Below are positions 17,184 through 28,500 of a DNA stretch of 64,000 bases, one piece after another. Every line of letters starts with the position of its first letter. Position 1 is the first letter of the stretch. Both the position numbers and the translations under genes were made by a program. The stretch covers positions 178,576 through 242,575 of the forward strand of contig NZ_CP048877.1 of NCBI RefSeq assembly GCF_011207455.1, in the 5' to 3' direction. The DNA is from Thermosulfuriphilus ammonigenes (lineage in GTDB: Bacteria > Desulfobacterota > Thermodesulfobacteria > Thermodesulfobacteriales > ST65). The notes under the pieces were generated by a model. The model was not told the origin of the DNA. It saw only the letters and a program-made list of their open reading frames with translations, and did no database searches.

Positions 17184-18275
17184 TCAGAGAAGATGAAGAC
17201 GATTTCTTATAGCCAGCCCCGGAGAGTGATAGGCAAAATCACCCTTTTTCTGCAAAAAAACAGAGTGGCTTTCCCCAAGACCTTGAGGAAAGATAAGAAG
17301 TTTTAGTTGGTTCATCTCCTTTGGGCCCTGAGGGGGAAGGCGAGAGAGAATCTTCTCCAGCCCCACAGAGACCAGATAAGTTCCTTGAGGAATAAATCCC
17401 AGGGGCTCAAGCCCTAGGGGTTCTCCCCAGCGTTTAAGGGCACTGAAATTCACATGGGCCGTGATATCCTGTTCACCTACCCGCTGGTAAGGATCCTCCA
17501 CCAACCGATGTCTCCAGTAGCTCATAAGGGTTCCCCGTGCCCGGTACGGTGCGTAGTAGATGGCCTCTGGGTAGCCGTAGTCGATGGTAATAATCAGGCC
17601 CCTTTTCAGGACTTTCGCTAGGGTAGTCAAAAGCTGCCTTGAGGCGGGATGAAGCTCAGTACGGTATCCCTCGGGCCAACGAGGAAAGAATTGAGCCACC
17701 TCCGAAAAGAACTCCTCAGAGGAAAGAGGGCCCAAGACTTCAAAGATGCGCCCTGACTCAGCCGAAACATAGACTTCCTTTAGCTCGGAGCCTCTTTTCT
17801 CCACCAAGTGGACAGGAAGGGCATCGAAGACTTCATTGCTGAGAATAACACCGGTTATCTCTCCAGCCTCCTCCGGCCTCAAAAGCCATTGCACCTGCCA
17901 TGGGCCATCAAGACGGGCCTTCTGGGTAGGGATCATCTTCCGGCGAGGTTCGACAATAACGTAGGTAATGGTTTGGGCCAGCTCCGGGATAAGGCTAGAG
18001 AGAAAGTCCCGGGCCAGATATCCCTCACCAGCCCCCAGCTCCATCACCGTGAAATTTTCTGGACACCCCAGGGCCTTCCAGAGGGTTTCGGTTTCAAGGG
18101 CCAGGGCTGCCCCAAAGGCAGGATGGACATGGGGGCTGGTGTAATAATCTCCCGTCTTTCCAATCCGGCCGGGCCGGCTATAGTAGCCCTCCTCAGGGTG
18201 GTAGAGAGCCCACTGCATAAATTGGGCAAAGGTTACCGGCCCTCTTTCTGAAAGAAGACGAATAATTTCTACCAA
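17184..18275 (-). CDS. SAM-dependent methyltransferase of the MidA/NDUFAF7 family
   Basis: A 363-residue class I methyltransferase (DUF185). The family N-terminus FAQFMQWALYHPEEGYYSRP is present, followed by GDYYTSPHVHPAFG and the SAM-binding glycine motif VMELGAGEGYLARD. In mitochondria NDUFAF7 methylates an arginine of a complex I subunit; bacterial targets are not established. The start is TTG at 18275, immediately after the stop of the CBS gene; no better start is visible. The two genes are probably one transcript. Confidence 0.88.
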   Translation of the reverse strand: MVEIIRLLSERGPVTFAQFMQWALYHPEEGYYSRPGRIGKTGDYYTSPHVHPAFGAALALETETLWKALGCPENFTVMELGAGEGYLARDFLSSLIPELAQTITYVIVEPRRKMIPTQKARLDGPWQVQWLLRPEEAGEITGVILSNEVFDALPVHLVEKRGSELKEVYVSAESGRIFEVLGPLSSEEFFSEVAQFFPRWPEGYRTELHPASRQLLTTLAKVLKRGLIITIDYGYPEAIYYAPYRARGTLMSYWRHRLVEDPYQRVGEQDITAHVNFSALKRWGEPLGLEPLGFIPQGTYLVSVGLEKILSRLPPQGPKEMNQLKLLIFPQGLGESHSVFLQKKGDFAYHSPGLAIRNRLHLL

Positions 18276-18276
18276 G

Positions 18277-18678
18277 TTACTGGCTGACTACCCTGACAAT
18301 ATCGATGGCCGAGAGAATCCCCACCGGGAGAAGGCGTCCCATATGAGAGGAGAAGACAATAAGACGATGGACACCATTATTAATCATCTTTACTGCTGCC
18401 TCTTTGAGAGAAGCATCTCCTTTCACATAATAGGGTTTGGGGCACATGATATCCTCGGCGGTAAGTTCGAAGATCTTCTGGCCCCGACGGGCCAGGGTCT
18501 CGATTATGTCCGAATGGCTAACAACCCCCATAAATTCCCCATCCTTGGCGGTAACAATTACTGCGTGGACCTTGTTCTCCAAAAGTTGATTAAGTATCTC
18601 CTCCAGACGGGCCTCAAGCCCTACGGTTACCACCCCACGACTCATAACCTCTGAGACTTTGATTTTGGCGATGTCCAT
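18277..18678 (-). CDS. Stand-alone CBS-domain pair protein
   Basis: A 133-residue protein made of two CBS motifs and nothing else: VSEVMSRGVVTVGLEARLEEILN with GVVSHSDIIETLARRG, then AEDIMCPKPYYVKGDASLKEA with VGILSAIDIVRVV. Such pairs bind adenine nucleotides or SAM and act as energy sensors on a partner. The start is ATG 18678, preceded by AGAGGGGG; a longer frame reaching 18714 has no ribosome site. It lies just upstream of the methyltransferase gene. Confidence 0.88.
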   Translation of the reverse strand: MDIAKIKVSEVMSRGVVTVGLEARLEEILNQLLENKVHAVIVTAKDGEFMGVVSHSDIIETLARRGQKIFELTAEDIMCPKPYYVKGDASLKEAAVKMINNGVHRLIVFSSHMGRLLPVGILSAIDIVRVVSQ

Positions 18679-18821
18679 AATCCTACCCCCTCTGGCTGGT
18701 TTAATTTGCTTCAATTTGAATCATATCTCAGCCAGCAATTGCTGCCTAGAAGTTTTTGGCCATCCAAACGCTGTCCTCAATGGGGTAAACTCCACAGACG
18801 CCTTTCCCCGGGGGGTTCTTC

Positions 18822-20594
18822 ATGATATTAGGCTCTTCCGTGAAGAAGTTTGTCTTTCTCGACACCGCAAGAAAAGATAGCGAAAATACCCAGAGTCTCC
18901 TTTTTACGAATCCCATAGATGAGATCTGGCTCCGAGACCTCAAGGATCTAAGACGCCTCAAAGAGGCCCTAAATGAAGGCCTCTTTGTCGCCGGATATCT
19001 GAAATACGAACTGGGATATCTCCTTGAGCCGAAACTTTACTCCTTGCTCCCTAAAGAAGAGCACTTAGGATGGCTGGGAGTCTTTAAAGCCCCCGAAGCC
19101 ATCTCCCCCGGCGAAGTCCCCTGGTCGAAAGAAGAAACGGTAGAAATAGACCATCTTCAGGCCAACCTAAGCAAGCAGGAGTACCTTTCCTGCATAAGGA
19201 AGATCAAAAATTATATCGCTCAAGGCGACACTTATCAGGTAAACTTCACCTTTAAGCTTAAGTTTTCCTATCGGGGCTCTCCCTTCGCCCTTTATAACCG
19301 CCTGCGACGCCAGCAGCCTGTAGCCTACGCCGCCCTCATTAATGACGGACAGGGCTACTGTCTTTCTCTCTCTCCGGAACTTTTCTTCCGGATGGTCCCT
19401 GGAGAGATCTGGTCCCGGCCCATGAAAGGCACGGCCCCTCGGGGTAGGACTTTGGCCGAGGATGAGCTTCTCAGAAAGTCTCTGGCCTCTGACCCTAAAA
19501 ATCGGGCCGAAAATGTGATGATCGTTGATCTTATAAGAAACGATCTCGCCCGTATCTGTGAGCCTGGAAGTGTCTATGTCCCCCGTCTCTTTGAGGTGGA
19601 ACGTTACCGAACCGTTCATCAAATGACCTCCACTGTCTGGGGAAAGCCCGAAGGCCGGCCTGACCCCGAGATTGTCCTTAAGGCCCTTTTTCCCTGCGGT
19701 TCGGTTACCGGAGCTCCCAAGATCCGAACCATGGAAATTATTGCCGAACTCGAGAAAGAGCCCCGAGGAATCTATACCGGGGCCATAGGTTACTTCTCCC
19801 CCCAAGGAGAGGCCTGCTTTAACGTGGCCATCAGAACGGTAATCCTTCGGGAGGGTAGGGGGGAGATGGGAATTGGCAGCGGCATCGTCTATGATTCTGA
19901 TCCTCCGACCGAATACGAAGAGTGTCTCTTAAAGGGGCGTTTCCTCTGTGAGAGGTTGCCAGAGTTTGCCCTCATAGAGACCATCCTTCTTGAAGACGGA
20001 AGTTTTTACCTTCTCGAAAACCACCTAAGGCGCCTTAGGACCTCGGCGGCCTATTTTCAGTTCTCCCTTGATGAAGGCTCTATTCGCAAGGATCTCTCGT
20101 CCCTGGCCACCTCCCTTGGACGTGGAAGATTCAAGGTGAGGCTCCTCCTTGAGGAAGACGGCCGTCACCAGCTCGAGGCCTCTCCCCTTAGTCATTCTCC
20201 CCCGGTTCCCCTACGTTTTACCCTGGCCCCAGAAAGGGTTAACTCCCTAGACCCCTTTTTCTACCATAAAACCACTTACCGGCCTCTTTTTAACCTCTGG
20301 CAGAAGAGGCTTCAGAAGCTGGGGCTTGACGAGGTGGTCTTTCTCAACGAGCGAGGGGAGCTCACCGAGGGCACTATTTTCAACCTCTTTTTGGAGCTTG
20401 AGGACGGGATGGTTACTCCGGCTCTTACCTCGGGACTCCTTCCGGGAACCCTAAGAGAGGAGCTTTTAAGAAAAGGAATCTGTAAGGAGAGGGTCCTTTA
20501 CCCCGATGATCTTCGCCGGGCCCAGAGAATCTTTCTTGGCAACTCGGTAAGGGGACTTCTGAGGGCTGAATTTGTGGAAAATGGAGTAGGGTAA
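18822..20594 (+). CDS. pabB: Fused aminodeoxychorismate synthase component I and aminodeoxychorismate lyase
   Basis: This 590-residue protein makes p-aminobenzoate for folate. Residues 1 to about 380 are the chorismate-binding PabB part: PMKGTAPRG near residue 199 has the Lys that marks ADC synthase rather than anthranilate synthase, and NVMIVDLIRNDLARI and GSVTGAPKIRTMEII are conserved. The C-terminal part from about 385 is a class IV PLP enzyme (PabC): FALIETILLEDGSFYLLENH, the PLP lysine in FYHKTTYRPL (near 481), NERGELTEGTIFNLF and TSGLLPGTLREEL. PabB-PabC fusions are known in several phyla. No PabA glutaminase is adjacent. Confidence 0.93.
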   Translation: MILGSSVKKFVFLDTARKDSENTQSLLFTNPIDEIWLRDLKDLRRLKEALNEGLFVAGYLKYELGYLLEPKLYSLLPKEEHLGWLGVFKAPEAISPGEVPWSKEETVEIDHLQANLSKQEYLSCIRKIKNYIAQGDTYQVNFTFKLKFSYRGSPFALYNRLRRQQPVAYAALINDGQGYCLSLSPELFFRMVPGEIWSRPMKGTAPRGRTLAEDELLRKSLASDPKNRAENVMIVDLIRNDLARICEPGSVYVPRLFEVERYRTVHQMTSTVWGKPEGRPDPEIVLKALFPCGSVTGAPKIRTMEIIAELEKEPRGIYTGAIGYFSPQGEACFNVAIRTVILREGRGEMGIGSGIVYDSDPPTEYEECLLKGRFLCERLPEFALIETILLEDGSFYLLENHLRRLRTSAAYFQFSLDEGSIRKDLSSLATSLGRGRFKVRLLLEEDGRHQLEASPLSHSPPVPLRFTLAPERVNSLDPFFYHKTTYRPLFNLWQKRLQKLGLDEVVFLNERGELTEGTIFNLFLELEDGMVTPALTSGLLPGTLREELLRKGICKERVLYPDDLRRAQRIFLGNSVRGLLRAEFVENGVG

Positions 20595-20676
20595 AGAATT
20601 TTTTGCGGTTTACAGAAAGCCCTCTTTTGCGCTAGTTCTAAGGCGGCCTAGTCTCTTTGCGAGGTGGAGCAAAATC

Positions 20677-21822
20677 ATGGTCCTCAACCGGCAAAATGGC
20701 CAAAGGCTGGCCCTTTTTTTCCTCTTTGCGGCCCTGATTGGGGTGCTTGTTTGGGCCTTTGTCTTTATCCGCCACCGAATGAATTACGCGGTGACCAACG
20801 CCGTCTTCGTGGAGACCAACAATATCATTAACCTGGGGTTTAACCGGGTCTCAGGACGTCTTCTTTATCTGAGCAAAGAAGAGGGAGATCCGGTAAAAAA
20901 GGGAGAGATCCTGGCAGAAATCGACCCCAAAGACTATCAACTCAGAGTGGAGAGACTTAGCCGGGAGCTCAAGGCCCTTGAGAAGGAGCGAAGCCAGAAG
21001 GTTATTGCCCTTAACCGCTTAACAAAAGAGGTTTCCCTCAAGGAGGCCATGGCCAGGGCCGGTCTTATGTCTTTAAAAGAGAGGCTCTCGGCTATAAGGT
21101 CTCGGATAGAGGGCCTTTCAGCGGTGGTAAAGCAACTTACCCGAGACAGAGACCGTTTTGTCTCCCTTTATCAGGCCAGGGTGGTCTCAAAGCGGCGGCT
21201 TGAAGACATCCAAACTCGCCTGGCCCAGCAGGAGGCAGAAAGAAAGGCCCTATTGGCCCGCGAAAGGGCCCTTCTGGCCCAGATCAGGGCGGCCGAAGAT
21301 AAAATCCGTCTGACCCAGGCGGAGAAGGCCCGAGTAGAGGAGGGGAGGAAGGCCCTGGCGGCCCTTGATGAGAGGCTGGCCTCCCTCAGGGCCCAGCTTC
21401 TTGAGGCCCAGCGCCTGGTAGCCTACTGTCGCCTTAAAAGCCCTATCTCTGGCCGGGTGGCCAAAAAGTACGCCAGTGCCGGAGATGTGCTTCGCCCTGG
21501 GGCTCCGGTGTATGCCTTGGTTAATCCCAGAGATGTCTACATCTTGGTGCTTCTTGAAGAGAACAAGCTCCAGGGGATCAAGATCGGGGCACCGGCCAGA
21601 ATAACCATTGACGCCTTTCCCAGAGAAGTCTTTCAAGGGGTGGTCAGCGAGATCTTGCCCACTTCGGCGGCTAAGTTTGCCCTGGTCCCTCGGGATATCT
21701 CTGCCGGTGAGTTTACCAAGGTGGCCCAGAGGATCCCCATCAAAATTAAGATCACCAAAGGTCCGGTGGAGCTGCTCCGCATAGGTCTTGGAGGCGAGGT
21801 AGAGATCAAACGCCAGCCATGA
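20677..21822 (+). CDS. HlyD/EmrA-type membrane fusion protein
   Basis: A 381-residue periplasmic adaptor. One N-terminal membrane anchor (ALFFLFAALIGVLVWAFVFI), a lipoyl-type half (GRLLYLSKEEGDPVKKGEILAEIDP), a long coiled-coil hairpin from about 90 to 250, the second lipoyl half (LKSPISGRVAKKYASAGDVLRPG) and a beta-barrel (IKIGAPARITIDAFP). With the following MFS pump and an outer-membrane channel it would form a tripartite efflux system. GAGGTGGAG lies before the ATG. It overlaps the pump gene by ATGA. Confidence 0.92.
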   Translation: MVLNRQNGQRLALFFLFAALIGVLVWAFVFIRHRMNYAVTNAVFVETNNIINLGFNRVSGRLLYLSKEEGDPVKKGEILAEIDPKDYQLRVERLSRELKALEKERSQKVIALNRLTKEVSLKEAMARAGLMSLKERLSAIRSRIEGLSAVVKQLTRDRDRFVSLYQARVVSKRRLEDIQTRLAQQEAERKALLARERALLAQIRAAEDKIRLTQAEKARVEEGRKALAALDERLASLRAQLLEAQRLVAYCRLKSPISGRVAKKYASAGDVLRPGAPVYALVNPRDVYILVLLEENKLQGIKIGAPARITIDAFPREVFQGVVSEILPTSAAKFALVPRDISAGEFTKVAQRIPIKIKITKGPVELLRIGLGGEVEIKRQP

Positions 21823-23408
21823 ACCAACAAGGGGTAAGGCCCATTTATGAGACCATTTCTCCCGCCCTAAGAGCCCTTTTGACCTTTGTGGTCATGACCG
21901 GGGCTTTTATGGCCATTTTGGATACCACCATTGTCGATGTAGTCATCCCCAAGATGATGGCCCCTTTGGCCACGGATCTCTATGGCATCCAGTGGGTGAT
22001 CACCGCCTACATGACTGCCGCCGCCGTAGGCCTTCTTCTTATCGAATCTTTGGCCCGGGTCTGGGGTCTCAAAAGACTCTTTCTTACCGGATTAGCCACC
22101 TTCACCGTCTCTAGCGCCCTCTGTGGTCAGGCCGGCAGCCTCCCGGAGATGATAGTCTCCCGGGTGGTCCAGGGCCTGGGAGAGGCCTTCATTATGGCCT
22201 CAGCCCAAACCATTCTTCTCTCTATCTATCCCCCGGAGCGCCGGGGACTGGCCATGGGAATCTTCAGTCTCGGGGTAAGCTTCGCCCCGGCCCTGGGGCC
22301 CACCCTTGGAGGGTGGCTTACCGAACACCTCTCCTGGCGGTGGGTCTTTTATGTCAACCTGCCGGTGGGCAGTCTCAACTTTCTGGCCGGTCTGGCCCTT
22401 TTGCCTTCGGCCTTGGGCAGGAGGGGAGGCTTTCAGTTTAATTTCATAAGTTATTTTTTTCTGGCCGGCTTTACCGTCTCTCTGCTTATTCTTCTCTCCA
22501 AGGGCCAACAACTGGGGTGGTTTCAGGCCGACCTTATTGTTTACCTGGGGTTTGGGGCCGCCGTACTTCTTATTCTCTATCTCATATCCGAGCTTCTTTC
22601 ACCAAGGCCTTTGATAGATTTTTATATCTTTACTCTAAAGGAGTATGGTCTTTCCATGGGGTTTTATTTCTTCGTTCTGGGCTTTTCCATGTATCAGATC
22701 TTCTATCTTCTGCCCCTTTATTACGAAGGCCTCAAACAACTGACCACCTTCCAGACCGGCCTTCATATGCTGGCCTTTGCTGTCTTTATCGGCATGTTTT
22801 CTCCCATCTCAGGCCTTCTGAGCGACAAGATTGGTCCGGAAAAGGTTCTAAGCCTCTGCCTGGCCCTTTACCTTTTTACCGCCTATTTTCTTGTTCCTTC
22901 TCTCAACTACTACACCCCGGCCACCAGGGCGGCCCTTCTGACCATCCCCTTTGGCATCTCCCTGGGGACCTTCTTTGCTCCCCTTACCACTTTGGCTCTG
23001 AGGAATCTGGGAGAGAAGACCAGCCTAGGGGTCAGTCTCATGCATTATTTACGTTTTGTCGGTGGATCATTTGGCACAGCCATTGCCACCAATACCCTCA
23101 AGCATCGCTGGGCCCTTCACTATGACGAGATAAGCGCCCTTCAGAATACCACTTATCTAGCCAGGTTCATTGAAGAGGGGAGCCAGCGGCTCAGGGCCTT
23201 CTTTCCTGAGACCCTGGCCACAAAAAAGGCCAAGGCCCTGATGTATCATGTTCAGGGGCTTCAGAGTCTAAGTCACGCCTTCCAGGACACCTTCAGGCAC
23301 AGTTTTTATTTTGCCCTTCTGGGAAGTGCCTTTTTAGTGACCCTGATCATCCTAAAGGCTAAAGAGGGGCCGCCTGTCTCCAGGCGACCCCGGCAGGTGG
23401 GGAGCTAA
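21819..23408 (+). CDS. EmrB/QacA-type MFS drug efflux pump (DHA2 family, 14 TM)
   Basis: A 529-residue major facilitator with about 14 membrane spans. TM1 ends in [13 protein letters not shown], the standard DHA2 motif, and motif C is seen in [13 protein letters not shown] followed by [11 protein letters not shown]. It exports drugs or other hydrophobic compounds against protons and pairs with the EmrA-like adaptor, whose stop it overlaps (ATGA). The outer-membrane partner is not in this window. Its stop shares CTAA (23405-23408) with the stop of the chemoreceptor gene on the other strand. Confidence 0.92.
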   Translation: MNQQGVRPIYETISPALRALLTFVVMTGAFMAILDTTIVDVVIPKMMAPLATDLYGIQWVITAYMTAAAVGLLLIESLARVWGLKRLFLTGLATFTVSSALCGQAGSLPEMIVSRVVQGLGEAFIMASAQTILLSIYPPERRGLAMGIFSLGVSFAPALGPTLGGWLTEHLSWRWVFYVNLPVGSLNFLAGLALLPSALGRRGGFQFNFISYFFLAGFTVSLLILLSKGQQLGWFQADLIVYLGFGAAVLLILYLISELLSPRPLIDFYIFTLKEYGLSMGFYFFVLGFSMYQIFYLLPLYYEGLKQLTTFQTGLHMLAFAVFIGMFSPISGLLSDKIGPEKVLSLCLALYLFTAYFLVPSLNYYTPATRAALLTIPFGISLGTFFAPLTTLALRNLGEKTSLGVSLMHYLRFVGGSFGTAIATNTLKHRWALHYDEISALQNTTYLARFIEEGSQRLRAFFPETLATKKAKALMYHVQGLQSLSHAFQDTFRHSFYFALLGSAFLVTLIILKAKEGPPVSRRPRQVGS

Positions 23409-25036
23409 ACAACGAATGAACCCAAAATTTCTCTCAGCTTTACAGCCTGCTCCTTTAGCTGGCTAGCTGTCTTCTGGGCCATCTCCGAGCCTTGGGCTGT
23501 CTGAGAGCTGGCCTCCGTAATCCCCTGACTCTGATGAACAAGATCAGAAGCATGGCTGGCCACGGTCTGGGCGTTCCGGCTGACCTCATTGACTACCGCT
23601 GTTTGCTCCTCGACGGCGGCGGCCACGTTGTTAGCCAGTTCGGTAACGGATTCAATGACCTCGGCGTTGCGGGAGGTAGCAGAAGAGACTTCCTCCACCC
23701 GGCCAAGAAGGGTGCTTACCGCGGTCTCGATCTCTTTGACCAGTTTTTCTGTCTGCTGAGCCAGATCCTTGACCTCGCCGGCGACCACGGCAAAGCCCTT
23801 GCCGGCCTCTCCAGCCCGGGCGGCCTCAATGGTAGCATTTAAAGCCAAAAGATTTGTCTGCTGGGCGATGTCACCGATGAGTTTGCTTATCTCACCGATC
23901 TTCCGGGAAGCGCTGTTTAGTCCTTCTACGGCATTTAAGGCCTGGGCCGACTCTTCTCGGGCGTCCTGGGCCTTCTGACTGGCCGAAGTTGTGTGCTGGG
24001 AAATCTCGGAGATGGTCGCTGTCATCTCCTCCATGGCCGCCGCCACGCTTTGGACTTGTTCGCCTACGGCCTGGGCCGCCCGGGAGACTTCTTCTGACTG
24101 GGCCTGGCCCTCCACAGCCGTGCTGGCCAGCTGCTGGGCCAAGCTACTCAGTTGGACCACCTCCTCGGCCACCCGTTCTCCAGCACCCCGGGCCTCTTTA
24201 ATAAGCTCCTGAATACGCTGGATGAAGGAGTTAACCAGGCTGGCCAGCTCGTCAAGCTCGGTCTTCCCCCGGACAGGAATCCTCTTGGTAAGATCGGCCT
24301 CCCCGGTGGCCACCTCCCGCACCCGGCCGGTAACCTCACCGAGCTTGCCGCTTATGCCAAAGAAAACAGCCAGCCCTCCTAAGGCCCCGATAAGGACAAT
24401 GGCTCCCAGAGAGACAATGAGATCTTTAAGGATCTTTTCATTCTGGCGGCGGGCCAGAAGAGAGGCATCCTGGTTGAGCTTTTCGACGATGGCCTTAAAC
24501 TCTGTGGCCAGGGAGTCAAGCCTTGAGGCCGGCTCTTTTAGGCCCTCTCTAAGACCACTGGCCTCTTCCTGCCCCTCTTCTCCCAGGGCCTTAAAATAGG
24601 TGCGAGCCTCCTGATCATAGCGAGAGTATACGCCCCGAAAGTCTTTGACGATCCCCTTGGCCTGATGGAGAAGCCCGTCTTCGAGATCCGAGAGACGGTC
24701 ATACTTCTCAAGCAGCCCCTCGGTCTCATCGAGCAGGCGGCGAATCTGGCGGGAGTTTTCGAAAAAAACGGCACCGCTGGTATCAGCGGTGGTCAGACCG
24801 GTCTGGACTTTCTGATTGGCCAGGAGGCTCTCGATCCCGGTCATAAGGGCCATAAGAGGAATATTTCCCTGAACAATGGTGGTCACGGTGCGATTCATGG
24901 AACGGGTGCTTGAAACTGCCAGGGCCCCAACCAAGACCAGCATCAAAGAAAAATATAAGATTAGTCCGGCTAGAGTGTATTTAATCTTAAAATTCTCAAG
25001 AAGTTTCTTAAAAACGTTCATCTTGCTACTACTCAT
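23405..25036 (-). CDS. Methyl-accepting chemotaxis protein
   Basis: A 543-residue transmembrane chemoreceptor. TM1 at about residues 20-42, a periplasmic helical (four-helix-bundle type) sensor of about 165 residues, TM2 ([20 protein letters not shown]), HAMP, and a long cytoplasmic coiled coil with the CheA/CheW-contacting tip [21 protein letters not shown]. The ligand is unknown. Other che genes are not in the window. AAGGAGG lies eight bases before the ATG. The gene is divergent from a multi-sensor kinase, with a long AT-rich region in between. Confidence 0.95.
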   Translation of the reverse strand: MSSSKMNVFKKLLENFKIKYTLAGLILYFSLMLVLVGALAVSSTRSMNRTVTTIVQGNIPLMALMTGIESLLANQKVQTGLTTADTSGAVFFENSRQIRRLLDETEGLLEKYDRLSDLEDGLLHQAKGIVKDFRGVYSRYDQEARTYFKALGEEGQEEASGLREGLKEPASRLDSLATEFKAIVEKLNQDASLLARRQNEKILKDLIVSLGAIVLIGALGGLAVFFGISGKLGEVTGRVREVATGEADLTKRIPVRGKTELDELASLVNSFIQRIQELIKEARGAGERVAEEVVQLSSLAQQLASTAVEGQAQSEEVSRAAQAVGEQVQSVAAAMEEMTATISEISQHTTSASQKAQDAREESAQALNAVEGLNSASRKIGEISKLIGDIAQQTNLLALNATIEAARAGEAGKGFAVVAGEVKDLAQQTEKLVKEIETAVSTLLGRVEEVSSATSRNAEVIESVTELANNVAAAVEEQTAVVNEVSRNAQTVASHASDLVHQSQGITEASSQTAQGSEMAQKTASQLKEQAVKLREILGSFVV

Positions 25037-25562
25037 AAAAAACCTCCTTAAAGCTAAGAATTTGTGAAAATTATATCTTTTATTTTTTAAACTTAATAAT
25101 TAACTAAACCAAATGGTAAATAGTTAATTAGTTAAACAACTAATTAATCCAAATCTGTCTAAAGGCTCCACACAGATTGCTATATCGGTCTTAAAAAGAA
25201 GAAGATTAATATACACATTTAGGCACAATAAATCTTAAATAGATTAAGATTGTTTACCAAAACCAATCAATTGATTAATTACAGTTAGAAAAAGCATTTA
25301 GTGATTATGGCTGAGGGTAGCAGGAAAGGACCTAGGGAATACCACTAAGAAAACTAAAAAGAACTCTATCTTTATGACTTAGCTTAAAACAGCTAACCTT
25401 AGAGAGCCGGGCAAACAATTTAAGAAAATCAAAAGATGTAACTTATTGGTAACAAAAAATTAAAAAAATAGCAAATGATTGACCTTTTTCGGCCAAGGTC
25501 TTAATTTTGCTCTGATATTAGAAAGCGGTCGTCTTTTCGTGGATCCTAAAGGACTAACCTCC
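25037..25562. promoter_or_regulatory. AT-rich control region between divergent MCP and sensor-kinase genes
   Basis: Over 500 bp without a plausible gene and much richer in A+T than its flanks. On the minus strand a perfect TATAAT (25075-25070) lies 34 nt before the MCP start, but its -35 is poor, which suggests an activator. Upstream of it is a perfect inverted repeat TTAATTAGTT-AAAC-AACTAATTAA (25124-25147). A 12-bp palindrome AATCAATTGATT is at 25265-25276. TTGACC (25479-25484), 17 bp before TAATTT (25502-25507), is a candidate promoter for the kinase. I did not find a known riboswitch motif here. Confidence 0.55.
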
Positions 25563-28500
25563 ATGAAAATCGGTATTCTCTTTAAAAGGCCGACCCGGCT
25601 CGAAGGAATTCTCACGGAGATCTCAAGCTTGGGTCTAAGTCCTCTTTTTTTAGACCCAGGCTCCATCCCAGCCGGGCTTGATTTGCTTTTCGTAGATGAT
25701 GACCACCTCCCTCTGGTGGAATCCTTCTTTAAGGAGAGGAGGGCTAAGCTTCCCCTAGTGGCCCTCTTTAGCGACCAGCAGAGGAAGAGCCCCCCTTCTG
25801 GGCTTATCTCAGAGATTTTCTTCCTCAATGAGGACTCAGAGAAACTGATCTATCGTCTAAGACGCTTTCTTCATTTGGCCCGCTGGATAACAAGACTTCA
25901 AGAAACCCAGCAGATGTTTGCCGCCCTTACCGACCAATCCTTGGTGGGGATATACCTTTTTGATGGCCAGCGTTATCTCTATGTCAATCGGGCCATGAGT
26001 ACCATTACCGGGTACCCCGAAGAGGAGATCCTTGGCCACTTAAGGCCCCTTGATCTCGTCCACCCTGATGATCGGCCTCTGGTGGAAAAGATGATCCGGG
26101 CCCGACTGGAGGGCAAAATGGAGGCTGTCCGCTACACTGTTCGGGGGCTCCGCAAAGATGGCCAGGTGGTCTATGTGGAGGTCTTCAGCCGCCGAATAGA
26201 CTACTCCGGCCGGCCGGCCATCCTTGGGGCCTTAGTGGACGTGACCGAAAAGGTCCAGATCCAGCACAGGCTCCAGAGAAGCAACCGGGCCTTAAGGGTC
26301 CTTAATCTCTGCAACCAAGCCGTTATCAAGGCCCGAGAAGAGAGTTGGCTCCTCAAGGAGGTCTGTCGTCTCCTGGTGGAGGAGGGCGGATACCGTCTGG
26401 CCTGGGTAGGTTACAAGCAGGATGATCCCAACAAGACTGTTCAGCCCGTAGCTCAGGCCGGCTATGAGGAAGGCTACCTGGAATCAGTGTGGATCTCCTG
26501 GGGGGAAAACCCTTACGGCCGGGGGCCTACTGGAGAGGCCATCCGCCAGGGCCGACCGGTAGTAAATCAGGATATTCTCTCCAACCCTCTTTATACGCCC
26601 TGGAGAAAAGAGGCCCAAAAGCGGGGATACGCCTCCTCGGTGGCCCTGCCTCTGGTAGGAAACGGTCAGATCTTGGGGGCCCTGAACGTCTATGCCGCCG
26701 ACCCCCAGGCCTTTGATGAAGAAGAAGTTCACCTCCTTGAAAGTTTAGCTCGAAATCTGGCCCACGGAATCCTGTCTCTCAGGGCCCGGGCTGAGCAGAA
26801 AAGGGCCCGCCGGATTTTAGAGATCCAAACTCGACAGCAGAAGGCCGTGGCCGCCCTTGGTCAACTGGCCTTAAGGATCAGGGACCTTGACACCCTTTTT
26901 CTGGAAGCCCTCAAGACCCTGCTGGAGATCATCGAGGTGGATTACGCCAAGGTTCTTGAACTTCTGCCCGACGGCCAGGAACTTCTCCTTCGCTGTGGCC
27001 TTGGCTGGAAAGATGGCCTGGTGGGCCGGGCCCGGGTGCCAGCGGATATCGGTTCCCAGGCCGGCTATACCCTGATCTCTAAGGGCCCGGTAGTGGTTGA
27101 GGATTTTAAGCAGGAGAGACGCTTTAAGCCCCCTCAGCTCCTCATAGACCATAAGGTCCGAAGCGGCATAAGCGTCATCATTGGCCCTGTGGACAAACCC
27201 TACGGTGTCCTCGGAGTCCATTGCCGCCGCCCCAAGTCTTTCAGCCCCGATGATGTAAGCTTCTTTCAGGCCATAGCCAATATCCTGGCCGAGGCCATCG
27301 AGCGAGAAGGGGCCCGAGGGGCCCTTGAGGCCCACGCCCAGAGACTGGAGGTCCTCCACCAGATAGAAAGGTTGATCCTGGAGGCCCGTTCTCTGGAAGA
27401 TATCGCTCAGGTAGCCCTTCCAAGGGTCTGCCAACTAACTTCAGCCCAGAAGGGGGCCCTCTTTCATCTGCCCCGAGAAGGGACAATCCGGGGCCTGACT
27501 ATTCACACCTGCGGCAAACCCGAACCAGACAGGGACTGGATGGCTTCTCTCCCCCTGGCAGAAGAAGACCTAAAGTCCCTGACTCGGTTTAAGATGGTCA
27601 ACGACCTTAAAGACCACAACCCCCTTTCTGCTTTTGAAGCAAGGCTTAGGGACGAAGGGGTTCGTTCCTATGTCAACATTCCCCTCTATGTAGCCGAAAG
27701 GCCCATCGGTCTGCTTCATCTGAGTTCAGAGAAACCGGGATTTTTGGCCTCTGAGAGCCTAGAGATCGCCCGGGAGGTGGCTGATATTTTGGCCATCGCC
27801 TTTCAGCAGGCCGAGCTCAACGAACAGATCCGTCGCCACGCTAAGGAGCTGGAGCAAAAGGTGGCCGAAAGAACGAAAAGCCTACGAGAGACGGCCCAAA
27901 GGCTCCGGGAGGCCAACAAGGAGCTTGAGGCCTTTGCTTACTCCGTCTCTCACGACCTTCGGGCTCCTCTGAGGGCCATGGAGGGCTTTGCCCAGGCCCT
28001 CCTTGAAGACTACGGTCATCTGCTTGACTCTACCGGCCAGGATTACGCCCGCCGGATTGTGGCCGCGGCCGAGACCATGGACAACCTCATCCAGGATCTT
28101 TTGGATTACAGCCGTCTTCTTCGTCAGGAGATAAGGCCCCGGAAGGTTAATCTTGACGACGTCATCGATCAGGTTCTGGCCCAGCTGGCCGGAGAAATCG
28201 AGACCTCTAAAGCCAAGGTCGAGGTCAGACGCCCTCTGGGGCTAGTCCTGGGACAACCGTCAGTGCTCGTTCAGATATTTAGCAACCTTCTGAGCAACGC
28301 CCTGAAATTTGTCCCCCCGGAAGTGCCGCCGGAGGTCACTATCCGCACCGAAGACTTAGGAGAAAGACTTAAAATCTGGGTGGAGGACAACGGCATCGGA
28401 ATCGCCCCTGAGTATCAGGAGCAGATATTCCGTATCTTTGAACGCCTCCACGGAGTGGAGAGCTATCCGGGCACTGGAATTGGCCTGGCCATCGTTAAAA

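Noticed and set aside
25037-25562. Cyclic-di-GMP riboswitch before the chemoreceptor or kinase
   Set aside because: Isolated GGGCAAAC-like text is present at about 25409, but the other conserved GEMM blocks are not.
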